A DNA stretch of 64,000 bases from Nocardioides lacusdianchii (GTDB lineage Bacteria; Actinomycetota; Actinomycetes; Propionibacteriales; Nocardioidaceae): contig NZ_JADHZD010000002.1 in assembly GCF_020102855.1 (NCBI RefSeq), positions 310,001-374,000 of the forward strand. Reading direction: 5' to 3'. Below are positions 42,068 to 51,700 of this stretch, in pieces. Below the pieces are notes generated by a model. That model saw only the letters and a list, made by a program, of their open reading frames with translations. It ran no database searches and had not been told where the DNA came from. Within the stretch, counting starts at the first letter, position 1, and each line of letters opens with the position of its first letter. A program made the translations under genes and the position numbers.

Positions 42068-43528
42068 ATGATCGAGATGGTGGAGGCGGAGCGGGAGGCC
42101 GGGGCAGATGTCCTCGGCCCCGCAGCCCTGCTCGCCTCGATCAAGGCCTCCCGCTCCATCGAGAACACCGAAGCAGCCCGCCAGCTCGACCTCGCTGCCC
42201 GGTGGGCAGATCTTCATCCTCCGGAGTCGATCCACTCCGCCGCGTCGTTCACCGTGCCGGGGTGTGAGCAGGAGGAGCCGATCGCGGGCCTGGGTACGCC
42301 GCTGGTGGCGGAGTTCTGCGTCGCCGAGCTCGGCACCGTCCTCGGCATCACCTCGGTGTCCGCGAAGAAGCTCATCGGCCACGCCCTCGAGCTGCGTCAC
42401 CGCCTGCCGCGGCTGTGGGCGCATGTCCACGCCGGACGCGTCCCTGCGTGGCGGGCCCGGGCCGTTGCTGAGGTCACCATCCACTCGACCCCTTCGTTGA
42501 CGGTCGAGGCCGCGGCGTTCGTCGACGCGCAGGTCGCCGCCGTGGCCGGGAAGATCGGCCCCGCGCAGCTGGACCGCCTCGTCGCGGAGACGATCAAGCG
42601 GTTCGACCTGGCCGAGGCGGACCCGGCGGCTGATCCCGAGGACGGCTATCTCCACGTCGACCCCCGGCACGTCACGATCCACGACCGGGACGTCCACTTC
42701 GCCGGCACCGTGCGGCTCGAGGCCGAGATCGACCTCGCCGACGGACTCGACCTCCACCAGGCCCTCGCTCACGGCGCCGCGACCCAGAAGGCCCTCGGCT
42801 CGCAGCAATCCCTCGACGCACGGCGGGCCAAGGCGCTCGGCGACCTGGCCCGTACGCAGACCGCGCTCGATCTCTTCCACCAGGGCCAGACAGCCGGCAC
42901 TGGTTTCGAGGCTCGCTCCGCTCGCACCTCAACCACCGAGGAAGACGGGTCGGTCTTGCCCGCCGCTCGCGAGGTCGTCCTCCACGCCCACTTCGACGCC
43001 AGCCTGTCCGGCGACACCACCGTGTTCGGGGCGACCGGCCGGCTCGAGGAGGGCCAGCGTCTGCTCCTGCTCGAGCAGCTGAAGTCGTGGTGCGCCGACT
43101 CGCGGACGCAGGTCACGGTCAAGCCCGTCATCGACCTCAACCAGGAGAAGTCCGCGCCGGGCTACGAGATCCCCGACCGAATCCGCGACCACGTGGTCCT
43201 CCGCGACCGCACCTGCGTGTTCCCATTCTGCGGTCGACCAGCCAGGGGTTGCGACGTCGACCACGTCATCGAGTACGACCACGACGCCGAAGCAGAAGGT
43301 CGGCCACAGTCCGGGCCCACGGAGACCGAGAACCTGGGCGCGATGTGCCGGTTCCACCACCGCCTCAAGACCCACTCCGCCTGGTACTACGACATGGTCG
43401 CGCCCGGGATCTTCGAGTGGACCTCACCTCACGGCCACCGCTACCGCCGCGACCGCACCGGCACCACCGCCCTCGACCCACCCGACCCAGGTCCAAGACC
43501 ACCCCGGATCCCGTCACCTCGAAGATGA
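42068..43528 (+). CDS. DUF222 / HNH endonuclease-motif protein (13E12 repeat family)
   Basis: 486 residues from ATG 42068. The N-terminal half is the helical DUF222 domain ([33 protein letters not shown]). The C-terminal HNH is [24 protein letters not shown], with [17 protein letters not shown] (residues about 383-440), giving paired cysteines and the His-Asn-His set. Residues 279-289 ([11 protein letters not shown]) are encoded by an in-frame copy of a 33-bp dispersed repeat that also occurs, inverted, upstream of the gene. Multi-copy relatives in mycobacteria are called 13E12. A nuclease function is plausible but unproven. Confidence 0.87.
   Translation: MIEMVEAEREAGADVLGPAALLASIKASRSIENTEAARQLDLAARWADLHPPESIHSAASFTVPGCEQEEPIAGLGTPLVAEFCVAELGTVLGITSVSAKKLIGHALELRHRLPRLWAHVHAGRVPAWRARAVAEVTIHSTPSLTVEAAAFVDAQVAAVAGKIGPAQLDRLVAETIKRFDLAEADPAADPEDGYLHVDPRHVTIHDRDVHFAGTVRLEAEIDLADGLDLHQALAHGAATQKALGSQQSLDARRAKALGDLARTQTALDLFHQGQTAGTGFEARSARTSTTEEDGSVLPAAREVVLHAHFDASLSGDTTVFGATGRLEEGQRLLLLEQLKSWCADSRTQVTVKPVIDLNQEKSAPGYEIPDRIRDHVVLRDRTCVFPFCGRPARGCDVDHVIEYDHDAEAEGRPQSGPTETENLGAMCRFHHRLKTHSAWYYDMVAPGIFEWTSPHGHRYRRDRTGTTALDPPDPGPRPPRIPSPRR
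42902..42934 (-). repeat. 13E12-associated repeat, copy 2 (inverted, inside the gene)
   Basis: A 33-bp copy in inverted orientation to 41903-41935, with 31 of 33 positions identical. Its length is a multiple of three and its reading [11 protein letters not shown] keeps the frame, so the gene tolerates the insertion in a linker between DUF222 and HNH. Confidence 0.75.
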
Positions 43529-43540
43529 CCCCGCCCCACA

Positions 43541-43565
43541 CCCCGCCACCTCTGCGATGGCGGGG
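43541..43565 (+). terminator. Hairpin terminator after the DUF222-HNH gene
   Basis: An 8-bp stem (CCCCGCCA with TGGCGGGG) and a nine-base loop, 12 bases after the stop codon. Confidence 0.5.
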
Positions 43566-43640
43566 GCACAGGCACGTCCGACCAGCGTCACGGCTGCGGG
43601 CTGGGCCGGCAACGCGAGCGCACGAGGCGCGCGGACTGAC

Positions 43641-44213
43641 ATGCTGAGCCAGGTGGACCTCACGTCAAGCGACTGGCCAAGCCGCTTTCCTCGACTCTTC
43701 GAGGAGACGTACGTGGACTATGCGGACGCGAGGATTGCGTACTCCAGCGGACTCGCGCCCGACGACCTCGTCGCGCGCTTGCACGTCGTCGCCGTGACCG
43801 AGCAGCACGAGGTAGTGGTGTGCCGGAGCGCCGAGGGATGGCGCTTCCTGCCGGGTGGAACCCGGGAGCCGGGCGAGTCCCTCAGGGAGCTCGCGCGGCG
43901 ACAGCTGCTCGAAGAGGCGGGTGCCGTCCTGGTAGGACCGGTGATCCAGTTCTCCGCGCACCGGGTCACCAGCGAACGGGAGCACCCGTATCGACCACAC
44001 CTTCCTCATCCGCTGGCCTACTGGGCCTACGCCGTCGGGCGAGTGCGAGTCGCCGGCCCGCCGGCCAATCCCCCCGACGGCGAGACCGTGGTCGAGGTGT
44101 TGACCCTGCCGGCACCGCAGGCGGCGGCCTACCTCGATGCGGGCGAGGACCCCATCCACGCCGACGTCCTCCGGCACGCCGACGAGCTCGGCCTGCTGCG
44201 AGGTTCCTTCTAG
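43641..44213 (+). CDS. NUDIX hydrolase
   Basis: 190 residues from ATG 43641 (no clear ribosome binding site or -10; an upstream in-frame ATG at 43557 is possible). The Nudix box is GTREPGESLRELARRQLLEE followed by AGA, giving G-x5-E-x7-R-Q-L-x-E-E-x-G. The first Glu of the usual REUxEE is Gln here, while the two metal-binding glutamates are kept. The substrate is a nucleoside diphosphate linked to some moiety and cannot be named. It is convergent with the RodZ-like gene. Confidence 0.78.
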   Translation: MLSQVDLTSSDWPSRFPRLFEETYVDYADARIAYSSGLAPDDLVARLHVVAVTEQHEVVVCRSAEGWRFLPGGTREPGESLRELARRQLLEEAGAVLVGPVIQFSAHRVTSEREHPYRPHLPHPLAYWAYAVGRVRVAGPPANPPDGETVVEVLTLPAPQAAAYLDAGEDPIHADVLRHADELGLLRGSF

Positions 44214-44250
44214 CCTCCGCCGAGCCGACTGAGCCCGGCCGGAGGATCGG

Positions 44251-45897
44251 TCAGGGCGCGACGAAGGTGCGCTGACCGGACACGCCGGCTTCGCCGATCG
44301 CACTGGCCTCGGCGCCGGCCATCGACACCGTGACGGCACCGTCGGTCGACATCACCCGCACCGGCGGGGACGCCTTCATCTCGCGGCTCTGGCCGGCCGC
44401 CAACGCACCGCCGAAGACCTCTTCGCCGGCACCGTCGCGCACGACGATGCGGGCGCCACCACCCGGAGCGCTCACCACGACCGCGACGGGCTCGGCGAGC
44501 GGCGCGTTGCCGGCGCCCTGCGGTCCTCCGGACCCGTTGAGCACCGGGTTGTTGCCGCGGAGCTCGGGCGGGGTGTCCATCACGAGGCGGGCGATCGACC
44601 AGGCCAGCACGAGGGCCATGACCACGGCCACGAGCACCGACCAGTTCGGGCCACCGCGGGTGCCGCGGATCGAGCCGTTCACGCCGGTGGCGAGCTCGGC
44701 CTCGAAGACGCGGCGCGGGTTGATCGGGGCGTGCGCGTAACGCTCGTCGTACGACGCCAGCAGCGGTGCCACGTCGATGCCGAGCACCCGGGCGAGGGTG
44801 CGCAGGTGACCGCGGGCGTAGAAGTCGCCACCGCAGGGCTCGAAGTCGTCGACCTCGACGGCCTCGATCACGTGCGGGCGGATGCGGGTGCGGTCGGCCA
44901 GCTGGTCCACCGTCAGGCCCAGGCGGGTGCGGGCGGCGGCCAGCTCGGGACCGATGACCGGGTCCTCGGCGGGCTCGACCTCGAAGTCGTCGAGCACCAG
45001 CGGCTCGACCGGCTCGCCCGGGTGGGCGATGGCGCGCACGCGGTCGCCCCACGACTGGGTCTCCTCGACGAGGCTGACCCGGCCCGGACGGCGCAGCTCA
45101 CGACCCTCGAGCTCGTCGACCTCGGCGTCGTCGATGTCGCGGCGGACCTCCGAGCGACGCCCGGCGCCCGTCTCGCGCAGCGCGGCCGGCGTCGGGCTGG
45201 CGACCAGCTCGTCGGCCGGCTCCTCCACGACGGGAGCCTCGTCGACCGGCGACTCCTCGGCAGCGAGGTCGTCGGCGACGTCGGGAGCCACGTCCTCCAG
45301 CACGACGACCTGACCGGCATCGCGTGCGACGCGGACCAGTGCCTCCGACAGGTCGTCACCCGCCCCGACGACGCGCGTCGAGAGCCCCAGCGGCACCGCA
45401 AAGGGCGCGCCGTGCAGCAGGCGGGAGAAGCTGGTGTGCCGCTTGCCGGCGCCGGTGAGCTCCGCCTCGATCAGCTCGAGGTTGTGCGGGACCACGACCA
45501 GGCGGCCGTCGTGCAGCAGGTCGCGGCGAGGCCTGTGCTCGACGTGGTGCACGGCCGTCCAGGGCAGCCCGCGCCACGTGCGCCCGAGCCGGATCCGGAT
45601 GCCCTGCGCGTCGGCGACGAGCAGGGGCGTGCGCGAGTCGACGAGCCCGATGAGCCAGTAGGCGCCGAGCAGGCCCATCGCGACGACGAACGCCCAGTCC
45701 AGCGCGGACCCGCTCTGGGTGGCGCGGCCGAGGTAGGCGATGGCCACGGCGGAAGCAGTCAGCCCGACACCGGCGGCGACGCCCGCGTGGCGGCGTACCT
45801 CCACGACGTCGGGCGCGACGCTCAGCACGTCACCGTGCCCGCCCCCCTGCCCCGTCTCGTCGGTGTGGACCTCGGTCTCGTGCATTGCGGCGCCCAT
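44251..45897 (-). CDS. RodZ-like helix-turn-helix membrane protein
   Basis: 548 residues from the ATG at 45895-45897, whose first base is the last base of the ftsK stop (TGATG); GGAGGGGGGAG precedes it. The N-terminal part has two membrane helices (VGLTASAVAIAYLG; LDWAFVVAMGLLGAYWLIG) and a PH-like stretch (LLVADAQGIRIRLGRTWRGLPW). An acidic linker follows. The RodZ-type helix-turn-helix is near 315-385 (LAAARTRLGLTVDQLADRTRI). A membrane helix near 420-440 and a beta-rich outer domain end the chain. RodZ links cytoskeleton and cell-wall synthesis. The N-terminal module is not part of classic RodZ. Confidence 0.82.
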   Translation of the reverse strand: MGAAMHETEVHTDETGQGGGHGDVLSVAPDVVEVRRHAGVAAGVGLTASAVAIAYLGRATQSGSALDWAFVVAMGLLGAYWLIGLVDSRTPLLVADAQGIRIRLGRTWRGLPWTAVHHVEHRPRRDLLHDGRLVVVPHNLELIEAELTGAGKRHTSFSRLLHGAPFAVPLGLSTRVVGAGDDLSEALVRVARDAGQVVVLEDVAPDVADDLAAEESPVDEAPVVEEPADELVASPTPAALRETGAGRRSEVRRDIDDAEVDELEGRELRRPGRVSLVEETQSWGDRVRAIAHPGEPVEPLVLDDFEVEPAEDPVIGPELAAARTRLGLTVDQLADRTRIRPHVIEAVEVDDFEPCGGDFYARGHLRTLARVLGIDVAPLLASYDERYAHAPINPRRVFEAELATGVNGSIRGTRGGPNWSVLVAVVMALVLAWSIARLVMDTPPELRGNNPVLNGSGGPQGAGNAPLAEPVAVVVSAPGGGARIVVRDGAGEEVFGGALAAGQSREMKASPPVRVMSTDGAVTVSMAGAEASAIGEAGVSGQRTFVAP

Positions 45898-48515
45898 CAG
45901 GCTCCCCCCTCCAGAGTGGCGATCACTGCGTCGATCTCGTCCGGCTTGACCAGCACGTCGCGGGCCTTGGATCCCTCGCTGGGACCGACCACGCCACGGC
46001 TCTCCATGATGTCCATCAGGCGCCCGGCCTTGGCGAAGCCGACGCGCAGCTTGCGCTGCAGCATCGAGGTCGAGCCGAACTGCGTGGAGACGACGAGCTC
46101 GATGGCCTGCACCACGAGCTCCATGTCGTCGCCGATGTCGTCGTCGAGCTCGCGCTTGGACTCCTTCGGAGCCGTCACGTCCTCGACGTAGGTCGGCTCG
46201 AGCTGGTCCTTGCAGTGCTTGACGACCTGGTGGATCTCCGCCTCGGTGACCCACGAGCCCTGGACGCGCACCGGCTTGGAGGCACCCATCGGCAGGAACA
46301 GTCCGTCACCCTGGCCGACGAGCTTCTCCGCGCCCGGCTGGTCGAGGATGACGCGGCTGTCGCCCAGCGAGCTGGTCGCGAACGCCAGCCGCGAGGGCAC
46401 GTTGGCCTTGATCAGACCGGTGACGACGTCCACCGAGGGGCGCTGCGTGGCGAGCACCAGGTGGATGCCCGCGGCACGCGCGAGCTGGGTGATGCGCACG
46501 ACCGAGTCCTCGACGTCGCGCGGCGAGACCATCATCAGGTCGGCGAGCTCGTCGACGATGACCAGGAGGTAGGGGTACGGCGCCAGGACCCGCTCGCTGC
46601 CCGCGGGGACCTCGACCTTCCCGGCCCGCACGGCCTTGTTGAAGTCGTCGATGTGGCGGAAGCCGAAGTTGGCCAGGTCGTCGTAGCGCATGTCCATCTC
46701 GCGCACGACCCACGCCAGCGCCTCGGCGGCCTTCTTCGGGTTCGTGATGATCGGGGTGATCAGGTGCGGCACGCCCTCGTAGGCGTTGAGCTCCACCCGC
46801 TTCGGGTCGACCATGATCATCCGCACCTCGTCGGGCGTGGAGCGCATCAGGATCGAGGTGATCAGCGAGTTGATGAACGACGACTTTCCGGATCCCGTGG
46901 CACCGGCGACGAGGAGGTGCGGCATCTTCGCCATGTTGGCGACGACGAAGCCGCCCTCGACGTCCTTGCCGAGCCCGGCGACCATCGGGTGGTGGTCGTT
47001 GCGCGCGGTCGACGAGCGGAGCACGTCGCCGAGGGAGACGATCTCCTTGTCGACGTTGGGGATCTCGATGCCGATCGCGGACTTGCCGGGGATCGGGCTG
47101 AGGATCCGCACGTCGGCCGATGCGACGGCGTAGGCGATGTTCTTCGACAGCGCGGTGACCTTCTCGACCTTGACCGCAGGGCCGAGCTCGACCTCGTAGC
47201 GGGTGACGGTCGGGCCGCGGGTGTAGCCGGTGACGGTGGCGTCGATGTTGAACTCGTCCATCACCTGCATGAGCCGCTCGACGACGGCGTCGCTGGCCTT
47301 GGACCTGGCCTTGTGGACCGACCCCGGCTTGAGCACCTCGTTGGCGGGCAGCGAGTAGGTGATGTCTCCTGAGAGCGCCAGCTGCTCCACCCGCGCCGGG
47401 AGCGGCGTGTGCGGCGGCGGCTCGAGCGCCTCGGGTGCCGCGGGGGCGTCCGGCACCGCCGGGCTGACCTCGGTGGGGGCGTCGGCGAACAGGTCGATGC
47501 CGTAGTCCTCGAACGGCTCCTCGGCCACCTCGGGCTTCTTCTTGCGACGCTTCTTCAGCTCGCGGTCCGACAGCACCGGGCTGTCGTAGGCCGGGTCGCC
47601 CATCTCGGGGTCGACCTCGTCGTCCAGCGCCGAGCGGCGGCGGGTGCGCACCGGCTTGGTGGGCTCCTCGGCCTCGGGCTCGGCGTGGGTGCGGCCCAGC
47701 GCCTGGTCGCGCAGCGCGGCGAGGCGCGCGGGGACCTGGTAGACCGGGGTCGCAGTGATGATGAGGATGCCGAAGGTCGCGAGCAGCACCAGCAGGGGCA
47801 CCACGACGTACGGCGTCTGCATGAGGTCGAGCAGCAGGCTCGAGGTGACGTAGCCGACCGCGCCGCCCGCCTCCTGGAGGTTCGACGCGTCACCGAGCAC
47901 CGGCTGCGGGTTGCCGTTGGCGATGTGCACGATGCCGAGCAGGCCGAGCGCGAAGGCCGACCAGCCGATCACCTGGCGCCCGGCGGGTCCGTTGCGCTCG
48001 GGGTCGCGCAGAGTGCGCCACCCGGCCCAGACGAGGAACAGCGGCACGAGCCAGCCGACCTTGCCGACGGCGCCGGCGGTCACCGAGCGGGCGAAGTCCA
48101 TCACTCCCCCGGGCAGCTGCCACCACACGGCGGCGGCCGCGACGGTGGCGAGGCCGAAGAGGAACAGCCCGACCCCGTCGCGGCGGTGCTCGGGGTCGAG
48201 GTCGCGCGCCGACTGCCCGATGGAGCGGGCGACGGCGCCGAGGCCGTGGGCCAGGCCCAGCCACACGGCGGCGATCCCCCGTCCGATGGCACCGAACGAG
48301 CGCGAGACCGGCCCCGGCCCGTTGCGTACGGCGCGGGGCGCAGGACGCGATGCAGGTCGGCGCGAGGACGCGCTCGAGCGGCTCCGGCCCTTCGCGGACG
48401 AAGTGGAGGGCTTGCTGGTACTCCGTGATCGGGTGCTCGAACCCTTGGTGGTGCGCTTGTTTCCAGACGTGCTCGAGCTCCGCGACCCCGGCGGGGAAGA
48501 CGTACGGGTCGCCAT
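45897..48515 (-). CDS. ftsK: DNA translocase FtsK/SpoIIIE
   Basis: 872 residues from ATG 48513-48515. A Ser/Thr/Arg-rich N-terminus, four membrane helices (about residues 95-275), a linker, then the RecA-like motor with Walker A VAGATGSGKSSF (near 535), FNKAVRAG and VDELADLMM (Walker B), and the C-terminal gamma winged helix (STSMLQRKLRVGFAKAGRLM). It moves the chromosome through the division septum. TAGGGT lies six bases before the start, so the mRNA should be leaderless. Confidence 0.95.
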   Translation of the reverse strand: MATRTSSPPGSRSSSTSGNKRTTKGSSTRSRSTSKPSTSSAKGRSRSSASSRRPASRPAPRAVRNGPGPVSRSFGAIGRGIAAVWLGLAHGLGAVARSIGQSARDLDPEHRRDGVGLFLFGLATVAAAAVWWQLPGGVMDFARSVTAGAVGKVGWLVPLFLVWAGWRTLRDPERNGPAGRQVIGWSAFALGLLGIVHIANGNPQPVLGDASNLQEAGGAVGYVTSSLLLDLMQTPYVVVPLLVLLATFGILIITATPVYQVPARLAALRDQALGRTHAEPEAEEPTKPVRTRRRSALDDEVDPEMGDPAYDSPVLSDRELKKRRKKKPEVAEEPFEDYGIDLFADAPTEVSPAVPDAPAAPEALEPPPHTPLPARVEQLALSGDITYSLPANEVLKPGSVHKARSKASDAVVERLMQVMDEFNIDATVTGYTRGPTVTRYEVELGPAVKVEKVTALSKNIAYAVASADVRILSPIPGKSAIGIEIPNVDKEIVSLGDVLRSSTARNDHHPMVAGLGKDVEGGFVVANMAKMPHLLVAGATGSGKSSFINSLITSILMRSTPDEVRMIMVDPKRVELNAYEGVPHLITPIITNPKKAAEALAWVVREMDMRYDDLANFGFRHIDDFNKAVRAGKVEVPAGSERVLAPYPYLLVIVDELADLMMVSPRDVEDSVVRITQLARAAGIHLVLATQRPSVDVVTGLIKANVPSRLAFATSSLGDSRVILDQPGAEKLVGQGDGLFLPMGASKPVRVQGSWVTEAEIHQVVKHCKDQLEPTYVEDVTAPKESKRELDDDIGDDMELVVQAIELVVSTQFGSTSMLQRKLRVGFAKAGRLMDIMESRGVVGPSEGSKARDVLVKPDEIDAVIATLEGGA

Positions 48516-48521
48516 GGTCCG

Positions 48522-48527
48522 ACCCTA
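48522..48527 (-). promoter_or_regulatory. Leaderless -10 element of ftsK (TAGGGT)
   Basis: TAGGGT on the minus strand (complement ACCCTA) is six bases from the ftsK ATG. It is identical to the element before the deaminase gene at 8971. Confidence 0.55.
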
Positions 48528-48633
48528 CGGCCACGTCACACCAGTCACAGGGACCACACGTGTGCGTGTCGTGGTGAGGTCGTCGGGCGGTCACCCCTGG
48601 GAGGGCAAAGCGACACCGTTCTGCCCCCTGCCC

Positions 48634-48663
48634 TTCACAAAGGTAGGACGTCCTTCTTATGGT
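48634..48663 (+). promoter_or_regulatory. Putative promoter of the M4 peptidase
   Basis: TTCACA (48634-48639) and TATGGT (48658-48663) are 18 bases apart, a plausible -35/-10 pair. Transcription would start near 48670, leaving a leader of about 54 bases. The CRP-like palindrome overlaps the -10 and start region. Confidence 0.4.
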
Positions 48664-48675
48664 GACCCGGATCAC
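48662..48675. promoter_or_regulatory. CRP/GlxR-like palindrome GTGA-N6-TCAC
   Basis: GTGACCCGGATCAC, a perfect half-site pair 49-62 bases upstream of the M4 peptidase GTG. Its overlap with the putative -10 suggests repression if a CRP-type protein binds. Confidence 0.5.
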
Positions 48676-48689
48676 TCGGGCGACATCTG

Positions 48690-48710
48690 GTTCCGAGTGT
48701 GTCTCGGAAC
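48690..48710 (+). promoter_or_regulatory. Leader hairpin next to the ribosome binding site
   Basis: GTTCCGAG (48690-48697) pairs with CTCGGAAC (48703-48710) around a TGTGT loop. The 8-bp stem ends one base before the GGAGG of the M4 peptidase gene. It could stabilise the mRNA or influence translation start. Confidence 0.45.
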
Positions 48711-48723
48711 TGGAGGAAAAAGA

Positions 48724-51700
48724 GTGAAGCTCCTCAACAGAGGACTTGCTCTCGCAGTCGTGGGGGCGGGACTCGCCGCACTCCCCATGAGCGGGTTGCA
48801 AGCATCGGCCGCACCGGCCGACACCAACGGCGTCGCCGCCATGGTCGACCGCGCCGACGGCGCCGTCGCCGTCACCCGTGAGGAGTCCACCGGCAAGGTG
48901 GGCTTCCTGCGCGTCAAGGGCGACGGAGACCTGCTGCCCGGCACGGAGGGCGCCTCGCTCTCCGCCGCGCGGGACAAGGTCGACGCCTATCTCGCCAGGT
49001 ACGCCGGCAACTTCGGCGCCCGCCCGGACGAGCTCGTCCAGCGCGACGTGCAGAAGTCGCCCGCCGGCTGGACCGTCACGCTGACGCAGCAGTACCGCGG
49101 CGTCGACGTCTTCGGCTCGATGCTGCGTGCGCAGGTCGACCAGGACGGCGACCTGACCTCGGTCAACGGCTACGCCGCACCGAACCTGACGCTCTCGGTC
49201 GACCCGCGGCTCACGGCCGCCGAAGCCGGCACGCGTGCGGTCGGGCTGGTCAAGGAGGACCCGCCGAGCCACGACGGCGAGAAGGCGGACCTGACCGGCA
49301 TCGGCGCCGGCGCGACCGACCTCGTCGTCTACCGCATGGGTGCCACCCGCGGCGACAGCGGCAAGGCCGTCCTGGCCTACCAGGTCGAGGTCACCAACGA
49401 GAAGAACGTGCGCGACACGGTCTTCGTCGACGCCCAGACGGGCAAGGCTCTCAACCGGTGGTCGGACGTCCACGAGGCGCTCGACCGTGAGCTCTACGAG
49501 GGCAGCCCCGCCCCCAGCGACCTCGTGTGGAGCGAGGGCGACGCGTTCCCCGGCACCCTCAACGTCGACCAGCAGAACCTGGTCAACTCCGCCGGTGAGT
49601 CCTACTGGCTCTACGAGAACGCCTTCGGCCGCGACTCCTACGACGGCGAGGGGGCGACGATGAAGACGGTCAACAACGACCCCCGCATCAGCTGCCCGAA
49701 CGCCAACTGGAACGGCGTCACCACCAACTACTGCAACGGTGTCACGTCCGACGACATCGTCTCGCACGAGTGGGGCCACGCCTACACCGAGTACACGTCC
49801 GGCCTGATCTACCAGTACCAGTCCGGTGCCCTCAACGAGTCGTACTCCGACGTGTGGGGCGAGACGCTCGACCTCGTCAACGGTCGCGAGGACGACGGCG
49901 AGAACTTCCAGGCCAAGCGCACCGTCGGTGACTGCGACTCCACCGCGCCCCCCGGGCTCGGCATGGAGATCACCGCGCCGACGAGCCTCGCCGGACCGTG
50001 CGCTGCCGTCGCAGCCACGGGCGCCAAGCCGTTCACCACGACGCCGGTCACCGCTGACGTCGTCGTGGCCACCGACGCCGCGGACGCCACCGGTCCCACC
50101 ACGACCGACGGCTGCACCACCTTCACCAACGGCGCCGCCGTGACCGGCAAGTGGGCGTACGTCGACCGCGGCACCTGCCCGTTCGTCACGAAGGTCGCCA
50201 ACGCCGAGGCCGCCGGCGCGACCGGCATCGTGATCGGCAACAACAACGTCGACCCGCCGGCCGGCTTCACCGGTGACCCCGACCTCTACGGCGTGATGGT
50301 CTCGCAGGCCGACGGTGCGAAGTTCAAGAGCACCACGGCCGTCAAGACGGTCCGCGTCACGGCCGAGGACCTCTCTGCCCGCCCGGACACCACCCGGTGG
50401 CTGATGGGTGAGAAGTCGACCGCCTTCGGTGGCGCGATCCGCGACATGTGGACGCCCACCTGCTACGGCGACCCGGGCAAGGTCAGCGACGCCGAGTACA
50501 AGTGCGACCCGACCGGCGCCGACGCCGGCGGTGTGCACTCCAACTCGGGTGTGCCGAACCACGCCTACGCCCTCGTCGTCGACGGTGGCACCTACAACGG
50601 CCAGACCATCGCCGGTCTCGGTCTCGACAAGGCCGCCGCCATCTGGTGGCGCGCCCAGACGGCGTACCTGACCCCGCAGTCCAACTTCATCGACGCGGCC
50701 AACGCCTTCGAGCAGTCCTGCGTCGACCTGGTGGGCGCCCCGATCAACCAGCTCACCACGGCCTCCGACGCGACGCCGCAGGCCGCGACCCCGATCGCTG
50801 CCGGCGACTGCGCCTCGGTGTCGGCCGCCACGGCCGCGACGGAGATGCGCACCGCTCCGGTGAAGTGCGACTTCCAGGCGCTCCTCGGCAAGGACGCCCC
50901 CGCCACCTGTGGTGAGGGCTTCGCCGAGGACGTGCTGTGGAACGAGGACTTCGAGGACGGCCTCACGGGCTGGACCCCCAGCTTCGAGGTCGTCTACGAG
51001 GGTGGCCTGCACGAGGCGTGGCAGAGCGTTGCCAACGCCCCGGCCGGCACGGGCGCCCCGCACGCGAGCAAGGTCGCGTTCGGTCCGGCTCCCGACCAGG
51101 GTCAGTGCTCCGGCACGGCCGGTGACTTCTCGAGCCGCGACTCGATCACGGGTCCGGTCATCGAGATGCCCGACACCCTGCGTGCCCCGAAGCTCACCTT
51201 CGAGCACTACGTCGCGACCGAGATCGGCTACGACGGCGGCAACGTCAAGATGGAGGTCAACGGACGCGGCGGCTTCAAGGCCATCCCGGCGGGCGCCTAC
51301 ATCTACAACGCGCCCACCACCCTCTCCGGTCCTGCCACCAACACCAACCCGCTGGCCGGCGAGCCCGGCTTCACGGGCACCGACGGTGGCGAGACCAAGG
51401 GCAGCTGGGGCGAGTCGCAGATCGACCTCGTCGCGGCCGGCATCGAGCCTGGTGACACCGTCCAGCTCCGCTTCGACATCGGTCGTGACGGCTGTGGCGG
51501 CAACGAGGGCTGGTACGTCGACAACATCGAGGTCGTCGACTGCAAGCTGGTGACGAAGACGACGGCCGTGCACCAGCCCGAGCCGTCGACCTTCGGCACC
51601 GCGTCCACCGCCGAGGTCACCGTGGCCCGCGACGGTTCGGTCGGCTCCACGCCGAGCGGCGACGTGGTCGTCACCGACGCAGCAGGCAAGGAGCTCGGCT

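Noticed and set aside
42068..43528. DUF222-HNH gene as a transposase or insertion sequence
   Set aside because: No terminal inverted repeats bounding the gene, no DDE motif and no target duplication. It is a 13E12-type HNH protein with nearby repeats.
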